Below, piece after piece: positions 26,205 through 38,756 of a stretch of 64,000 nt of DNA; position 1 is the stretch's first letter, and every line of letters begins with the position of its first letter. Below the pieces are notes generated by a model, which saw nothing but the letters and a program-made list of their open reading frames with translations, was not told the origin of the DNA and did no database searches. Origin of the DNA: Chrysoporthe austroafricana. Lineage: Eukaryota > Ascomycota > Sordariomycetes > Diaporthales > Cryphonectriaceae. Both the position numbers and the translations under genes were made by a program. The stretch covers positions 2,232,001 through 2,296,000 of the forward strand of contig JYIP02000003.1 in NCBI GenBank assembly GCA_001051155.2. Direction: 5' to 3'.

Positions 26205-26815
26205 GTTGGATGGAGCTCTATTGCGTGCGCATCTTCGGGGGGGGGAGGAGGGGGGCGTCGGTGGAAGGGATCGAGGCTTGTCGGCTGGAGTGAGAAGGCG
26301 TAGGGGGCTCGTCAGCGTTGCCAGAAGTACCACGTGGTGTGCTGACGACGATGGGGGTGACGCTTCTCTTCCTCGTATGCAGGGTTTACTGAAAGGAGCC
26401 GGCATGCAGGTCCCGAGCGTCGGGGCCAAAAGGCCGCCCCGGGCCCCACCGCGCCCACACCGGATACGGGGTATAATAGCACGGGCGCCACCACTTAATA
26501 CACGCAAGTACACGGAGAGAAAGGTGTCCTGAATGGAAGCCCATTGCCGCTCTTTGCTTGGGGTGTGAATTAATATACTATAATACGATCCTATATACAG
26601 AGTCTGGGGTCCACGGCCCCTGCTGCGCCGCCTGACGCTCTTCTGGCCAAGGGCGGGGGTATCATGCAAACCAAAACAAATGCTATGATGATGCTATTGT
26701 TCAACCACGCTCATCAAGAAGTCACAGCTAGAGTGTTGAGAAGTCATCCCTTATGACTGCGCCGGGCCGTCCTCAGAGGATCGCCCGGCGTTGGGAGTCG
26801 GGTCGTGTGACGTGG
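26205..26815. other. Intergenic between transporter and aspartic protease
   Basis: It contains the transporter promoter and the protease 3' flank. No gene is seen; an AT-richer patch lies at about 26560-26600. Confidence 0.5.
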
Positions 26816-28509
26816 TTACAATGCCATCACCGCCACTACGGCGACGACACAGAGTATCGATGAGTACTGTCTCGACTGCAGTCCAGCCCCCGAGGAGGCC
26901 GAGACTGCCACTGACGTCTTGGTAGCACCAGCTGACTCGGCCGCTGCTGACGTGCTGCCGGTCGTGGTGGTAGCTGTGCTGCCCGCACTGATGGTCGACC
27001 CCGCCGTCGACGTCGTTCCTGAAGCCGAAGAGGTGGTCTGCGCTGTCGAGTTGGCCTTGGTCGCAAAACCTAAAAAGATTGTGAGCGGATGGTCCAGGGG
27101 GATGGGGATTGGCTGTGTGGCTCATACCAATTCGCGTCTCGTCCGCGTCAAACACGGTGTACACGTTCTTCAGGAAGACATCGCCGAGCAGAAAGGCACC
27201 GGTGATCACCTCACGCCCGTAAATGTTGCTCGTGCAGACGTCGCTGCTTGACGGGGATGACAGCCAGTCTTTTGCGGAGACCTCGTGGCTGACGCCGGAG
27301 AAGGTGATAGTGATGGGTAGCGTCGTATCGCAGGGTGCAGTGAAGGTCACGTTGTCTGTGCTGCTCGAACCCGGGATGAGTGCGTGGAGGGCCGCCACGT
27401 TCTCGGAGGGACCAAATGCGTAGGTTGTACCGGTGTCGATGTAGGCCAGTACGTCTGTGACCCCCGCCTCGTTGCCGTTGAAGCCCATGTTGCCGATCGG
27501 AATCGCCCAAGCTCCATCCGCCGCAGAATCCACCGAGGTGTACGTGATGTCGCCGGTGTATCTGCCGGGGTCTGTCCCGCCGAAGGTGATCTCTCCCGTG
27601 TTCGTGCCGTCCGAGGCTCTGTTGAGGTCGACGCTGAAGATGTTCGCCGAGAGCACGTTGTCCGTTTTGACAGTCTGCATGAAGTTGTCCGAGGCTCCGT
27701 TGGCCATCGACATCCCGAGGATGCCGTCGAAGGCGAAGTGCTCGAAGTCAGTCGAGGTGGTGTTGGCGACCCCAAACGACATCGTAACCTTGACCGATCC
27801 GATCGAGATGGTATCGTCGGCGAGATCTCCCTCGACCGACCCAGTGCCGTACGCAATCTCAAAGTCCTTCCCTGTCGCCTTGTAAGACGTCGAGCTGGAC
27901 GGATCCCAGGTCGTGTGCTCCCCACAGGCCGTGGAGCTGCAGTCCGAGCCCATGATCCAGGTCGTGCCTGCACCAGTATCGCACAGCAGGTAGAGCGATT
28001 CCTCGCCCGAGCCGACCTTGGCCTCGATGAAGTAGGAGATGTCTGACCCATCCTGGTCGAGCCCGACGCTGTTGGTCGCTGTGGGTGTCGCTGCGGTCAT
28101 CACGGAGAAGGTGTTGTCTCGCTTGCCCGAGCCCTTGGAGCTGGCCGGCGTGGCTGCAAACCCCACAAACCCGCCAAACTCGTACTTTCGCTTCAGGCGG
28201 TCTGCTTGTCGTGCTGCTGCCGCTGCCGGGTCTTGTTTGGCCTATTTCTCACCAGTCAGCTTGGATGGCACACAGCTAGGACGCGGCCGTGCTCACCGGT
28301 GACGATCTCTGGGAGAGCTTGAACGTCAACAGCTCGCCGGGCTCGGTGTCCCGGACGACTGGGTCGTTCGGCCCGCTCGCTGGCAGAGCCCTCTTGCCTT
28401 GGCTCTCACAAGCATGGTACTCATTGCAGGCATACGTCGGGATGTACGGAAAGAACGCTTGAACGAATGTGGCCCATAGTGGAAGCTGTGCGAGAGCTGC
28501 ACGGTGCAT
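26816..28509 (-). CDS. Pepsin-like aspartic protease, secreted and probably GPI-anchored
   Basis: An A1-family endopeptidase. Exons 28509-28297, 28241-27128 and 27069-26816 join to 1581 nt, 526 aa. The N-terminus (MHRAALAQLPLWATFVQAFF) is a signal peptide. A propeptide with KRK and GKRD dibasic sites follows, near residues 90-120. Catalytic aspartates are D159 (CDTGAGTTW) and D340 (IDTGTTYAF), with the flap tyrosine in AYGTGSVEGDL. After the catalytic domain comes a Ser/Thr/Ala-rich stalk of about 60 residues, then a hydrophobic end (YSSILCVVAVVAVMAL) typical of GPI attachment. This layout fits yapsin/CtsD-like cell-surface proteases. The stalk and anchor are in the last exon, so intron retention would release a soluble form. 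Confidence 0.93.
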
Positions 28510-30572
28510 GATGGCGTCTTGCAACTGGTGCCGTGCGGGCCTCCACGCAGGTGAAAGTCTGACACGAGAGAATGGGCGTATCTATGGGTTCCAGGAGATA
28601 CGGCCGTAGCGATAATCCGAGATTCCCGGCTTTCTCAATAGCTCAGGCCGACGGTAAACCACGAGTGACAGGAGTGAGCCCCGAGAACAGTGAAGTCCTG
28701 GGCTGGGCAGTGATCCGGAATACCGAATGTTGGCTCTACGCCAGGTGGTATTATGTATTAGAAATTATATACCGCGCTTTGGCGATAATATGAACAAGTC
28801 GGGCGTCATCTATGCTTCTTTGTCGGAGAGGGACACAGGGAAAAGGCAGAGCTGGTCGTTGCCGTAGATAATATACAGACTGGAACGTGATCGGCGGGCG
28901 GCGGTCGAGGTCCTCGAGAGGGCCACCAGGCGGCGTTCCGAGACAGGAGGCCGCCACAAGAGGCTGACCAGACAACCCAGGAGCTGTGCAGAAACACGTT
29001 GAAAACTCAGGCAGGCGCACAACGAAAACAGAAGAGGACGCGCCCTGTGGAGGAATTGACGTCGAGGGCTCGAGTACGGATGTGCTGGACGGATGGAGGT
29101 GAAGAGACGAGAAAATCTGAATTTCACGTCCAGCCACAAGGGCAAACCTTCACTGCTGCCCGCAGTACCATAGTACAGGCCGACACGGCGGGCGCCCGGG
29201 GGCACGTCCAGGTTGCTCCATAGTACGATCTCACCCCGCGGGCGAGCACCTGCAGCCTGCAGGGCACCCACCACCGTGCAGCCAATGTTGACGAGGCATT
29301 CCTCCTTCGGGAAGGCCTCTCGTACATCTCTCGCCAGGGGGGAGCTTCGGGCGATGGAGCTAGCTCGTCTTTGACTCGGACCCCCTGCATTACCACAGCG
29401 GACGGCCGACATCCCACCGCGGCAGCATGGGTTGTGGGATTGGTGTGGCGCCCGCCCAGGGCACCAGACCGGTTCTGGCTGAGTTTTGCGCGGCTCAAGA
29501 TGAGTATCGATTGATTGTCGCTAGAGCGAGCTTCTCTGATTGGACCCTCGCGAGTTAACCTTAGAGGCTCTGTGGCTCGGTGCCCAGTCTGCCGTGTTCG
29601 TTCGGGTCCACCCCTGAGGATGTGCAGGCCATCCCATCTTGATCGCAGACGCAAGGGATGAAAGCTCCGGGGCTTCATGCGATCGGTGTAAATTTAGATC
29701 ATGTGGTCCTTGCGTGCGCACGTAACTGTGTTAATTGCCGTTTTAACCGTCAATGTTGCCTTTGGGGGACATTGTGTGCTAAGGTAGACGGTAGACCTCA
29801 GGTCCGAAAGAGCCGATCCAAATCTCTCCAGTGCCGTAAAGAGCGGCGACCTCATTTCAACAGCCCAGATCCGGCCAAGCCTCTGCCCTGTGGCCGGGGG
29901 GAGACATCAAGCCGATCTGGGTTATCAGCGTTATTTCGAACGGTCCACCTTTATAACACGATCGCTAATACGAGGTGCTGCTAGGTGCTGCTCGGTACTG
30001 CTGGTTCACGCCATGGGAAATGCCGGATATCAAAAGCTTTAGCCGCATGCTAGACTAGGAGGTTGTTGATCGACCGCGTTATAACGATCACCGCCGTAGC
30101 CGTATAGAAACAGCGAATTGGCACCTTGGCCCTGGGGCTGCTCACTTCCCATTCTACCCAGACCGACCGACTTTAGATCTGCCAAGGGTCGCGTCATCTA
30201 CCGAAGTGAATGAATTGCGCGGCCATTTCGACCTGAGGTTTCTCGCGCCTTTCAACAGTGGCAGTCGGGGAGAATCCGACATGAGCAGCCGCATACGACC
30301 AGCGGTCGAGAAGCCACGCGGTGGGGGTTCCCGTTGTAGGTGGAAAATCTTTGCCCGTGAAGAATCCTCCGAAGGCGAGGTTCGAGAAGACCCCATGTCT
30401 CTCGTTCACGACTGCGCTTCTGTGGATAGATTTGCTTCGGACCTGAACCTGAGCTAGAGGCGATGGCAGGGCAGCCGTGGCCTGGCTCCCCGCAAGCGAG
30501 ATGTCTCAGTCTCTGGCAGCGCTATGCAAGTTATTGTCCCGTGAGACACGTGCCTGAGGCTGCATCGAGTCA
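28510..30572. other. Intergenic, no gene seen
   Basis: About 2 kb with normal composition. Short frames occur on both strands but none shows codon bias, domains or splice logic. Confidence 0.5.
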
Positions 30573-31583
30573 TCACGGCCGCCGATGATATGTCTCAGAC
30601 CAGGAGCGAGCCTGCTCCACAGCTCGCCTGCCTTCTGAGCCCTCATATCTACGCAGCGAGGAGTCCATGGTGTCATGAAAGAGAGCCAACTCGTCAGCTC
30701 CCACAGTTCCTGACGCCGCAAGCGTCCGTAGGAAGACCCATGTGGACTCGTTCATCCACCGGAACGAGGCACAGAGACTTACTGCTTCTCTGAAGACCAA
30801 ATTCCTGTCTATGTCGTCCACTTTCATGAGCAGTGATGAAAGGTATGACCAGCCCGAAATATCAGTGTGATTGCGGAAGCACCACGACTTCGTCGCGACC
30901 ACCAAAGGCCGCAGTGAATCATTTTCTTGGTGCCTTGGGAGCAAGCCAGTCAACCAGCGTGCATGGCACCACGCGTAGTAGTTCCTGGGATGTCTCTCTC
31001 CAGCAATCATCACGATGCGCTTCAGATCTCCAACCACTTCAGGAAGTGAGCCCCGACTTCGAGCCGTCTCGACCAGCCACCGCCGATGGCTCCATAACGT
31101 AGGCGATTTCGTATGCCTATGCAGACGACTCGTGAGGAGGCTGTCGATAAAAAATTGGTCCCTCCGGATCAACGCCATTTGACGATCCGCGGAAACCAGC
31201 CCCTCTGATTGTATGAGCCTCTTCCTTGCATTCGCCGCCGTGAGATGCTCCGGATCCATGAGAAGAATCACACTCGTGGTTGCAAGAAGCTGGTCTGCGG
31301 CCAGCGTAGCCCCTTCGTCGCTCGGGTGACGTTGAAACATCACTCGCGCCGCAAAGAAGGCTTGCACGAGGCCGAGCTTCGAGATGCCGAGCGCATTCCC
31401 ATCCTGGATCAGAAACGTGCCAGGCTCCAGAGGATAGCTCCCGGGAAGTATCTCGATCTCGAGCAACTCCTCTTTGTCCTCGCCGGGGACTTGGGTGACA
31501 GCCTTCGAAATCACATCGTAGGCTATGGACAGATCACCCTGGCGCAGGGCTTGCAGAGTGCCCTTGTCAAGTGCTCTGGACAT
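30573..31583 (-). CDS. Protein prenyltransferase alpha-subunit repeat protein (PTAR1-like)
   Basis: A single-exon frame of 337 codons, 336 aa. It carries prenyltransferase-alpha type helical repeats: HRHTKSPTLWSHRRWLVE near 170-190, RHPRNYYAWCHARWL near 210-230 and NHTDISGWSYLSSLL near 250-275. These are spaced like the PPTA repeats of farnesyl/geranylgeranyl transferase alpha subunits. The N-terminal 100 residues are non-repeat. It is shorter and more divergent than the true Ram2 or Bet4 subunits, so it fits the PTAR1/Ecm9-type group; in animals PTAR1 is the alpha subunit of GGTase-III acting on Ykt6. A frame extends five codons upstream without an ATG; the ATG at 31583 is the first available. 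Confidence 0.85.
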   Translation of the reverse strand: MSRALDKGTLQALRQGDLSIAYDVISKAVTQVPGEDKEELLEIEILPGSYPLEPGTFLIQDGNALGISKLGLVQAFFAARVMFQRHPSDEGATLAADQLLATTSVILLMDPEHLTAANARKRLIQSEGLVSADRQMALIRRDQFFIDSLLTSRLHRHTKSPTLWSHRRWLVETARSRGSLPEVVGDLKRIVMIAGERHPRNYYAWCHARWLTGLLPRHQENDSLRPLVVATKSWCFRNHTDISGWSYLSSLLMKVDDIDRNLVFREAVSLCASFRWMNESTWVFLRTLAASGTVGADELALFHDTMDSSLRRYEGSEGRRAVEQARSWSETYHRRP

Positions 31584-32635
31584 TCTCACCGTCTTCAACT
31601 AAACTCAACAAGCTTCTGCATAGCACCGCTCTGTCAGTACATGCGAGCTAATTGTGGACGTGGTGTACGTACTTTTCGCGACGGTGAGAATTGACAGATC
31701 AGGACCCCTTTCAACGCACTGTAATTCACATTGTCGAATTTTTTGGGCTCAAAAACGGGTAGTGGAGATTCAGCGAATTCTCCGTCTAGCAATTGACACA
31801 CCTCAATATTACTGTTTCCAAGTGCGCGGTGATGGCCGCGAAGAATCAAAGCTTGCGCACGGGAGACATGTTCTCGTTCCAACTGCAAGCAAGCTTGGAC
31901 TGCGCTGGGTCATTACGTAATCAGTCCACGGCCTGAGGCTACTGGAAGTTCAACGCGTCGTTCAGGCCTGCAGCCGACACTTGGCTTAAGCAAAAGGTCT
32001 TTGCAGCCTCTGGTCCTGGTTCATGGATATACTCTCCAAGCGCCATGTACGCCAAGCGGAACCAGCGCCATCTCTGCGAGGGCGGTCGAGGTGACCAGGG
32101 ATCCAAACGGCATGTGCGGCCATCTCGTTCAGATTATGCCGTTTCGTCTCTTGATCGATCCCGTAGCGGTTGATCGATCCGTTCGAGAGCCCTTCTACGG
32201 CTGTCGAAGAACGGGTCTTGCATGCCAAGCTCTGCAGGCCAAGGAGAAAGAGTGTACTGTCCAAGAGAGTCCGAAGGCAGCCCGATCCTGTCCAGTCCGT
32301 CTGCCCTTCTGCAAGGACACTCCCATCACAGTGATGATCACTGGCCCAATGCTGAGTGCAAGCTCGGGAGCCCACACAACTCTGACTTGCGGACTTGTTC
32401 AAATTGGTAATTTCTGTATCTGCCTATCCGCCTGGCAGTTATGGTATAATTATTTTGACCTGTCCCAAACCCCATGCTCCATGTAGTGATCATCTTGTCA
32501 CCTGTTATTGTACGGTTGCACGCGTACCGCTTTGCCCATGAGATCATCGCGCCCTCCAGAACCGGACAGCCTTCCCAAGTTTGTGGACATTCTTGTTCGT
32601 TTCAGGTGTACCAACTCGACTTCGTATCTCGATGT
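31584..32635. other. Intergenic, with a possible orphan exon at 31634-31888 (-)
   Basis: On the minus strand, 31888-31634 reads a protein-like frame containing RAQALILRGHHRALGNSNIE, slightly reminiscent of the middle homology region of fungal transcription factors. It has no convincing start and no partner exons, so it may be a fragment. Nothing else is seen. Confidence 0.3.
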
Positions 32636-33135
32636 CTATGCGCCGCCGACGAGGATGTTGTTGACAGGGATGTGGATCAACTTGACGATGTAGCCAACGA
32701 AGCCCATGATCAGGACTAGATTCCCAAAGGTCAGCCAAGCCTGTTCCAGAAGTCGAGTGGCAGAGATCGGGGCCAGGCCGGCTTGTGACAACAACAAGCT
32801 CTCCGGGGATTTCGCAGTATTGTGCTTTCAGCCGAAGCAGTGCGATCGATCAGAGTACGGGTCGTAAGGTCACCTACAGCCAACACCAACTGCTTGCGAG
32901 ATCTGGCATCACATGTTAGTCAGGGAACACGTACGAACATGCGAGTCGCTGGAGGCGTACCTTGATGAACTCCTTCTGGTCTGGCTTCTGGCATCTCTTC
33001 ACTGCATACTGCGTTAGTAGGCGGATCGAGGACATGCGCGCTCCGGCGCAAGGCGCAAGGCGACGTACTGAACTGCATGCCATCGTGGACAAACTCCTTG
33101 GGCGCCTCAAGGAACTCTGACACCTGGTCGGCCAT
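32636..33135 (-). CDS. SSS1: Sec61 gamma subunit of the protein translocon
   Basis: The small tail-anchored subunit that clamps the Sec61 channel in the ER membrane. Four exons (33135-33069, 33001-32961, 32902-32878, 32715-32636) join to 213 nt, 70 aa, the family length. It starts [19 protein letters not shown], continues with the conserved [14 protein letters not shown], then a single transmembrane helix ([19 protein letters not shown]) and ends [12 protein letters not shown], the universal Sec61 gamma tail. One exon is only 25 nt. The acceptor at 33002 was chosen over one 9 nt upstream because only it keeps the conserved frame. Because of the small exons, ab initio tools are likely to miss this gene. 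Confidence 0.96.
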
Positions 33136-33559
33136 TCTGTATGATGTGTTGTCTATCGAGACGTTGTAAACGGTTCGGATGCAGGCGACGACTCTCAAAT
33201 GTGTGAGGTACGTGGAGGTGGCACGGTGAAGTTGCAAAAGAGCGAAGGGGTTAATCGAGGTGTGGTTGCAGCTCTCCGAGCAATCCAAGTGTGGAAACGT
33301 CGCCTCAAATTGAAGTTCAAGGGCACTGCTGGCCTTCCCGGCTGGCCAGATCTGAGCAGGGATAGCCAGACTTTAGCGGCGGATAGATGAGCTCTAGACT
33401 CACCGCCTACTGGGGAGAACTGCGACCCTGCGGCAGAATTCTACAAAAAAAATGCGAGGGTGGGAAAAGTTGTTTGTTTGGTCCTATCACCCACCCACCT
33501 TGCACCTGCAGGCACTGTTCGAAGCAAAGTCACCATCAATTGTTCACAACTTGCCCATA

Positions 33560-35474
33560 ATGGCTCCAGAACTCAGACCTAGAAGGTCTAAGCGTATGTC
33601 CACACGTTTCCAACACCAAAAGAAACTCTGGTATACTGACAATGTACGAAGCTGCGGCGGCAGCCGAGGCGGCTGCGGTTGAGCAGACGCCCAAGTCGAA
33701 GCCCAAGACTCCCAAGACCTCGAAGCGAAAGGGTGAGAGACCAACCCATAAGAAATAGCCTCACTTTCTGGCAGTGAATCGCCCTTACTGACTCGATTCT
33801 AGCCACCGAGGATGTCTCCCCAGCTGCCACGAAGAAGCAGAAGGCTGTGAAGACCCCATCCAAGCCCAAGGATACTGAGGAGCCGGCAAGCAAGGAGGCC
33901 GAGCCGACTCCCATGGCCAAGAAGGCCAAGACTCCAGTCAAGGCAAAAGAAACCAAGGAAGCTGCATCCGAACAGGCAGAACAGGCAGAGAGGACACCTG
34001 CTTCCAAGGCGAAGAAGGATAAGACACCGGCCAAGGCGAAGGACACCGAGGAGAATGGTGTGAAGGCTGTCGAAAAGACACCTGCTTCAAAATTGAAGAA
34101 CAACACGCCTGCGAAGGCCAAGGATGTCCAGGAACAAGCGGCGGAGACGGTCCAGAGCACGCCTGCCACCAAATCGAAGAAAGAGAAGACACCCGCCAAA
34201 GTAAAGTTGGCCAAGGAAACGCCATCCAAAGGAGCTGAGAAATCTACCCCAAAATCTGCCAGCAAGTCCGCTGCGGAAGCCAAGGAGACACCTAAGACCA
34301 TTTCCAAGAACAATGAGCAAACGCCTGCCTCGGACAAGACATCAACGAAGACACCCAAGTCGGCGAAGAAGTCTGGGAAGAAGACCGAGAAAGAGCCAGT
34401 CGAGGAGAAGAAGGACACTGTCAAAGAAGCCGGAAAGGAGATTGCGGCTCCCATTGAGGATGAGCAGTCCTCTGACGAGGAGGCTGATGAGCAGACCAGA
34501 GCCCTCGTCCAGACTATCGATAGTGGAGACGAGGATGGCCCGGGCTCTGGCGTTGTTCTTTTCGAACAGGGTCAAGATGTTGGCAAGATTCCTGAGATGT
34601 CTAAGAAGGAGAGGAAGAAGGCTCAGAAGGCACTCGCTGCTTCCAAGGACAAGGAGGAAACAGGTGTGATTTACGTCGGCCGCCTGCCTCACGGTTTCTA
34701 CGAACACGAGATGAAGAGCTACTTCAGCCAGTTTGGCCCTATCCGCAACCTGAGGGTCTCCAGGAACAAGAAGACTGGTCATGCGAAGCACTTCGCGTTT
34801 ATCGAGTTCGAGGAGCTTAGCACTGCTGAGATTGTGGCCAAGACCATGGACGTGAGTACTGCGAGCTTCGAACCATTAGATGCTTGGACGAAGACTAACG
34901 TCGACTAGAACTATCTGCTCTTCGGCCATATCCTCAAGTGCAGTGTCATTCCGAAGGCACAAGTTCATGAGGAACTTTTCAAGGGCGCCAACAAGAGATT
35001 CAAGGTATGCTATCCCACACGCACACAATGCTCAGCCGCGTACTGACTCATGGATGATAGCCTGTTCCGTGGAACAAGATGGAAGGCAAGCAGATGGAAC
35101 GTCCCATCCTTGAGGACAAGTGGGCACGAAAGGTCAATAAGGAGAAAAAGAGACGGGCTGATAGGGCTAAGAAGCTGGAGGCCATGGGCTACGAGTTTAG
35201 TGCACCAGAGCTCATGGATGTCGATGCTGTCCAGGCCATTACTACTAAGCCAGGAGCTATTGAGGAAGGGCGTGCGGAGGCTGTTGAGGAGGCTGCCACG
35301 AAAGCCATCGAAGCGCCCCCGGTAGCGGAAGCTGCTGAGGACGAGGCTGCCGACAAGGAGCAGGAGGCGACTCCTAAGCCTGTGAAGCGTGGCAGGGGCC
35401 GACCAGCTAAGACGCCACAGAAGGTTATCAAGGGAGCGGAGACGCCCAGAAAGGCGAGAAAGGCTAAGGTGTAG
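33560..35474 (+). CDS. NOP15: Nop15-like ribosome biogenesis RNA-binding protein
   Basis: A nucleolar factor for 60S subunit assembly and 27S pre-rRNA processing. Exons 33560-33593, 33652-33732, 33803-34851, 34909-35004 and 35061-35474 join to 1674 nt, 557 aa. Residues 1-320 are a Lys/Ala/Thr/Pro-rich disordered region with repeats around the core TPAKAK/TPASK, histone H1-like. One RRM spans about 325-405, with RNP2 IYVGRL and RNP1 KHFAFIEF. After it comes the conserved Nop15/NIFK tail NKRFKPVPWNKMEGKQMERP and a basic helix. A second Lys-rich, AT-hook-like motif (KRGRGRPAKTP) lies near residue 535. The long N-terminal extension is much larger than in yeast (220 aa). Confidence 0.93.
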
Positions 35475-36439
35475 TCTCCAAACGTCACTTCATATGTGTC
35501 GCAGAAATAATTTCACCAAGGGTACCAAGAAAATAGCATTATCTATGCTGCATATAATGCACGCTCCTTTTTTCTTCTCTTTCCCCCTCCCTTCAAGTGA
35601 CGGGGGTTAAATTTTCCTGCAAACAACCCTCTGGAGTGGTATTCTTATGGTCTCCAAGTTACTAATGCTGAATATAGCCTCTTGTACGTAGTAAATTCGT
35701 TGAATCTGAATTGCGGAAGATTTCTCCAGGGAAGATCACCATCGCAATAGCTACAGGCATGTACGAGAAGCTTACTCTCCCTTGGACTGTTGTAACGGAC
35801 ATTATCTCAAGCGCTTATTCAGATACTGAAGACAGGTATACTACAACAATTGGAATTGGGCCACAAAGTCCTGTGAGTGGCAGTAGGCGGTGCCTTTGCA
35901 AACTCAGTTCAGCATGTGGCTTGTCTGCGCATAGCGAACCCGACGAGTCCATTGAGGAGTACCTCGGACGGTCATCAGGATTATAAAAGGCAAATTTTGG
36001 TCTACTTCGCTTCATCCAGTGAATGAGCCAGGACGCACGCGTTCAAGCAGAGCTGAGCCCTGGTTTTGCGAAGATGAAATATGTATGAAGAGAGAGGAGA
36101 GAAGGCGACCTTCCAGGCGCGAGCGGAAGAATCTTTTGATGTCGGCTAAGCATAGCAACCAGGCCTCCCCACTATTTTCGCCGCCAGGGGCCCCTGATCT
36201 AGGCACAGCCAGTGAGGGAAGACGGTGCTGGGCCACCGTAGCTTCCGCTGTGGGCGGCCACTAAACGGCTCTGCCCTGCCACCGCCTGCGTGCCTAGAAC
36301 CACACCAGTGACCAGACGGGAGACGCTTAAGGTGACACCTGCAACCTCGAAAATCTGCTAATCCACCACCACCCACCCAATGCCATCTGTCCTTTCGAGA
36401 CGCGTCAAAGCCTGGAGAGGTGTCCAGTACTAACTGATC
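35475..36439. other. Intergenic, no gene seen
   Basis: Contains the Nop15 3' flank (a T/C-rich run at 35565-35600) and the promoter of the next gene. No frame with coding features was found. Confidence 0.5.
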
Positions 36440-38460
36440 ATGTCTTCGGCCGCCCCACCCGATGCGATCTCAGCGGCCCCTGCAGGCACAGGCAGCAAGA
36501 AGAAGAACAAGAAGAAAAGCAAGCCCAAGAAGGCTGTTGACACCAGTGTCAGAGATGGCGATGGCGGCGCCGAGCAGCAGCTCAGCCCGAGTCCTCGGGA
36601 CGACAAGACAAACGACCTGTCTGCTGCTGAGGAGGGCCCAGAACCCCCGGTGGTAAGTGAGCGCCCTGCAATGCACCAGCATCAAGCACCACGGAGGAAA
36701 CCCCGGCAGACCCACCTCCGCGCTGCGGACACGAGCTTCCTCCCTGCATGTACTGTGTACCCCATACGTACTCCATATATAACTTGCGATGGAGTTGTCG
36801 TCAACCGCACCCTTCACCGTGGGATCGCTTACGTCCTCCCGGGCCAGCTCGCTGATGATATGACAAACTGTCCCTAACATGTCATCACCACAGACGGAAA
36901 GTAGCAACACCGAGGAGCCGCAACCTCCACCTGCTGCCTCAGAAATCGAGACGCCGAAGGCAAACGGACATGCGCGAGCATCATCGGTGAACGGCCTCCC
37001 AGTCTCCGGCGACGCCCCCCCAACAGCTACCCCAGAGACCAACTCGAATGACACCAGCGCGAAGCTAGAGGCCATGTCACAAGAAAGAGAGGCGCTCCGG
37101 GCGGAGGTAGAGCAGTTGCGCAAGCAATTGGAGACCATACAAGAGTCGCACTCATCAGAAGTCACCAAGTTAAAGACTGATCTTGAGGAGACCGAGTCCG
37201 CAAAGAACGATGCGGAAGAACAGTACCAGGCGCTGCTGATGAGGGTTGAGAAGATCAAGGAGTCACTGGGCGACCGCCTGAAGAGAGATAGGGCCGAACT
37301 CGAAGAGGCGAACCAGCGCATCGAGGAGCTCGAGGCGCAGAACGAGGAGCTGCAGAAGGGCTCCTCCTCGTCTGAGGAGGAGGTCGCCCAGCTGAGAGAT
37401 GAGCTGCAGGAGGCGAACAGGGAGCTGACGACGCTGCGGAGTCGGAACAACCTCTCCCAACAGAACTGGCTGAAAGAGAAGGACGACATGGCGAGACAAG
37501 TGCAACACTTCAGGAGCGAGCTGGAGTCCACGAGCAGTGCCATGAGCGAATGGGAGGTCATTGCCATGGAGGAGCGGCAGACACGGGAGAGCCTGTCCGA
37601 CAAGGTCGCCGACCTGGAGGAACAATTGGCGTCCGTCAGGGAGGCGTACGAGAAGGCCGCGGAGGAGCGGGATAGCTCACTACAGACCATTGACGGTCTG
37701 CAAAGAGCCCTGCAAGAGATCCAGGATGCTAGGAGGAAAGAGCTGAGAGATCTGGTGGAGTCCTCGGAAGAGCAGCTTCAGGAGATGAAGAAGCGGGTCG
37801 AGGACGCCGACAAGAGGGTAGCAGAGGCCGAGGCGGCAAAGGCGACTCTTTCGAAGGAGCTCGAGAGAACGGCCCCGTTCGAGAAGGAGGTCAGGGAAAA
37901 GAACTTGCTCATCGGGAAGTTGAGGCACGAGGGCATCATACTCAACGACCACCTCACAAAGGCCCTCCGGTACCTGAAGAAGACAAAGCCAGACGAGCAA
38001 GTTGATCGGTAAGCCTATACCGCGGCACCCTTTGTGACGGAAGACTGACGCTGTCTCCAGGCAAATCATCACGAACTACCTCCTCCAATTTCTCTCGATA
38101 GACCGTTCCGACCCTAAACGATTCCAGATACTGCAAGTTATCGCCGGCTACCTAGCCTGGACGGACGAGCAGAAAGAGCAAGCAGGACTTGCCCGCCCCG
38201 GGGCCTCTCACAGCTCACTGCGACTGCCAGCCTCACCATTCCACAGGACGCCAAGCACGCCGTCTCTGGGCACCGACTTTTTCTCGGAAACGTCGACCAC
38301 ATCGGGCAAGGAATCACTCGCAGACCTGTGGGCGGGCTTCCTCGAGCGAAGTGCGGAGGAGGGACGCACGGCCGAAACCATGGGCACGCATTCGAGAAAG
38401 GACAGTACCTCCAGCGTAGGAACGGGCATCACAATAACGAAGCCGGATGGCAAAGGCTAG
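36440..38460 (+). CDS. RUD3: Golgin with GRAB domain (Rud3/GMAP-210 type)
   Basis: A cis-Golgi coiled-coil tether recruited by Arf1. Exons 36440-36652, 36894-38008 and 38061-38460 join to 1728 nt, 575 aa. Residues 1-140 are disordered, with a Lys-rich stretch (SKKKNKKKSKPKK) and acidic parts. About 140-410 is a continuous coiled coil with heptads of Leu/Ala/Glu/Lys. The GRAB (GRIP-related Arf-binding) domain follows at about 410-490, including EKNLLIGKLRHEGIILNDHL and, across the last intron, ITNYLLQFLSIDRSDPKRFQ. The tail is Ser/Thr-rich. The first intron is 241 nt, the longest in this part of the window, and would read through to stop if retained. Confidence 0.93.
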
Positions 38461-38756
38461 CTCCACATCACCGCCGGGTATATACCGTGGAAGCGTTCTG
38501 ACCGGGGCTTTGGAATAGGGGGAGTATTTCGGCGTTCGGGAGAATATATTTAAGAGCAAAGCAAGGCATAGGGTCTGCAGGGTGTATGGTATTTCTTACA
38601 AGGCAACGCTCTAGCCCCTCGGTGCCTTGGGGCCTATCATTGCCATCACGGCCACGTGGATGGTCAGTCGGAGTCTTGGGTGGTGAATGCAACTTTTCCT
38701 CAACATTGACAGTATGCCATTTGTAGAGTTGCCATGGAACTAGGGATTCCCCAGAC

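Noticed and set aside
24843..26303. + strand frames of 486 and 454 codons opposite the transporter
   Set aside because: Antisense shadows of GC-rich third positions; composition is His/Arg/Ala/Gly-rich without any domain.
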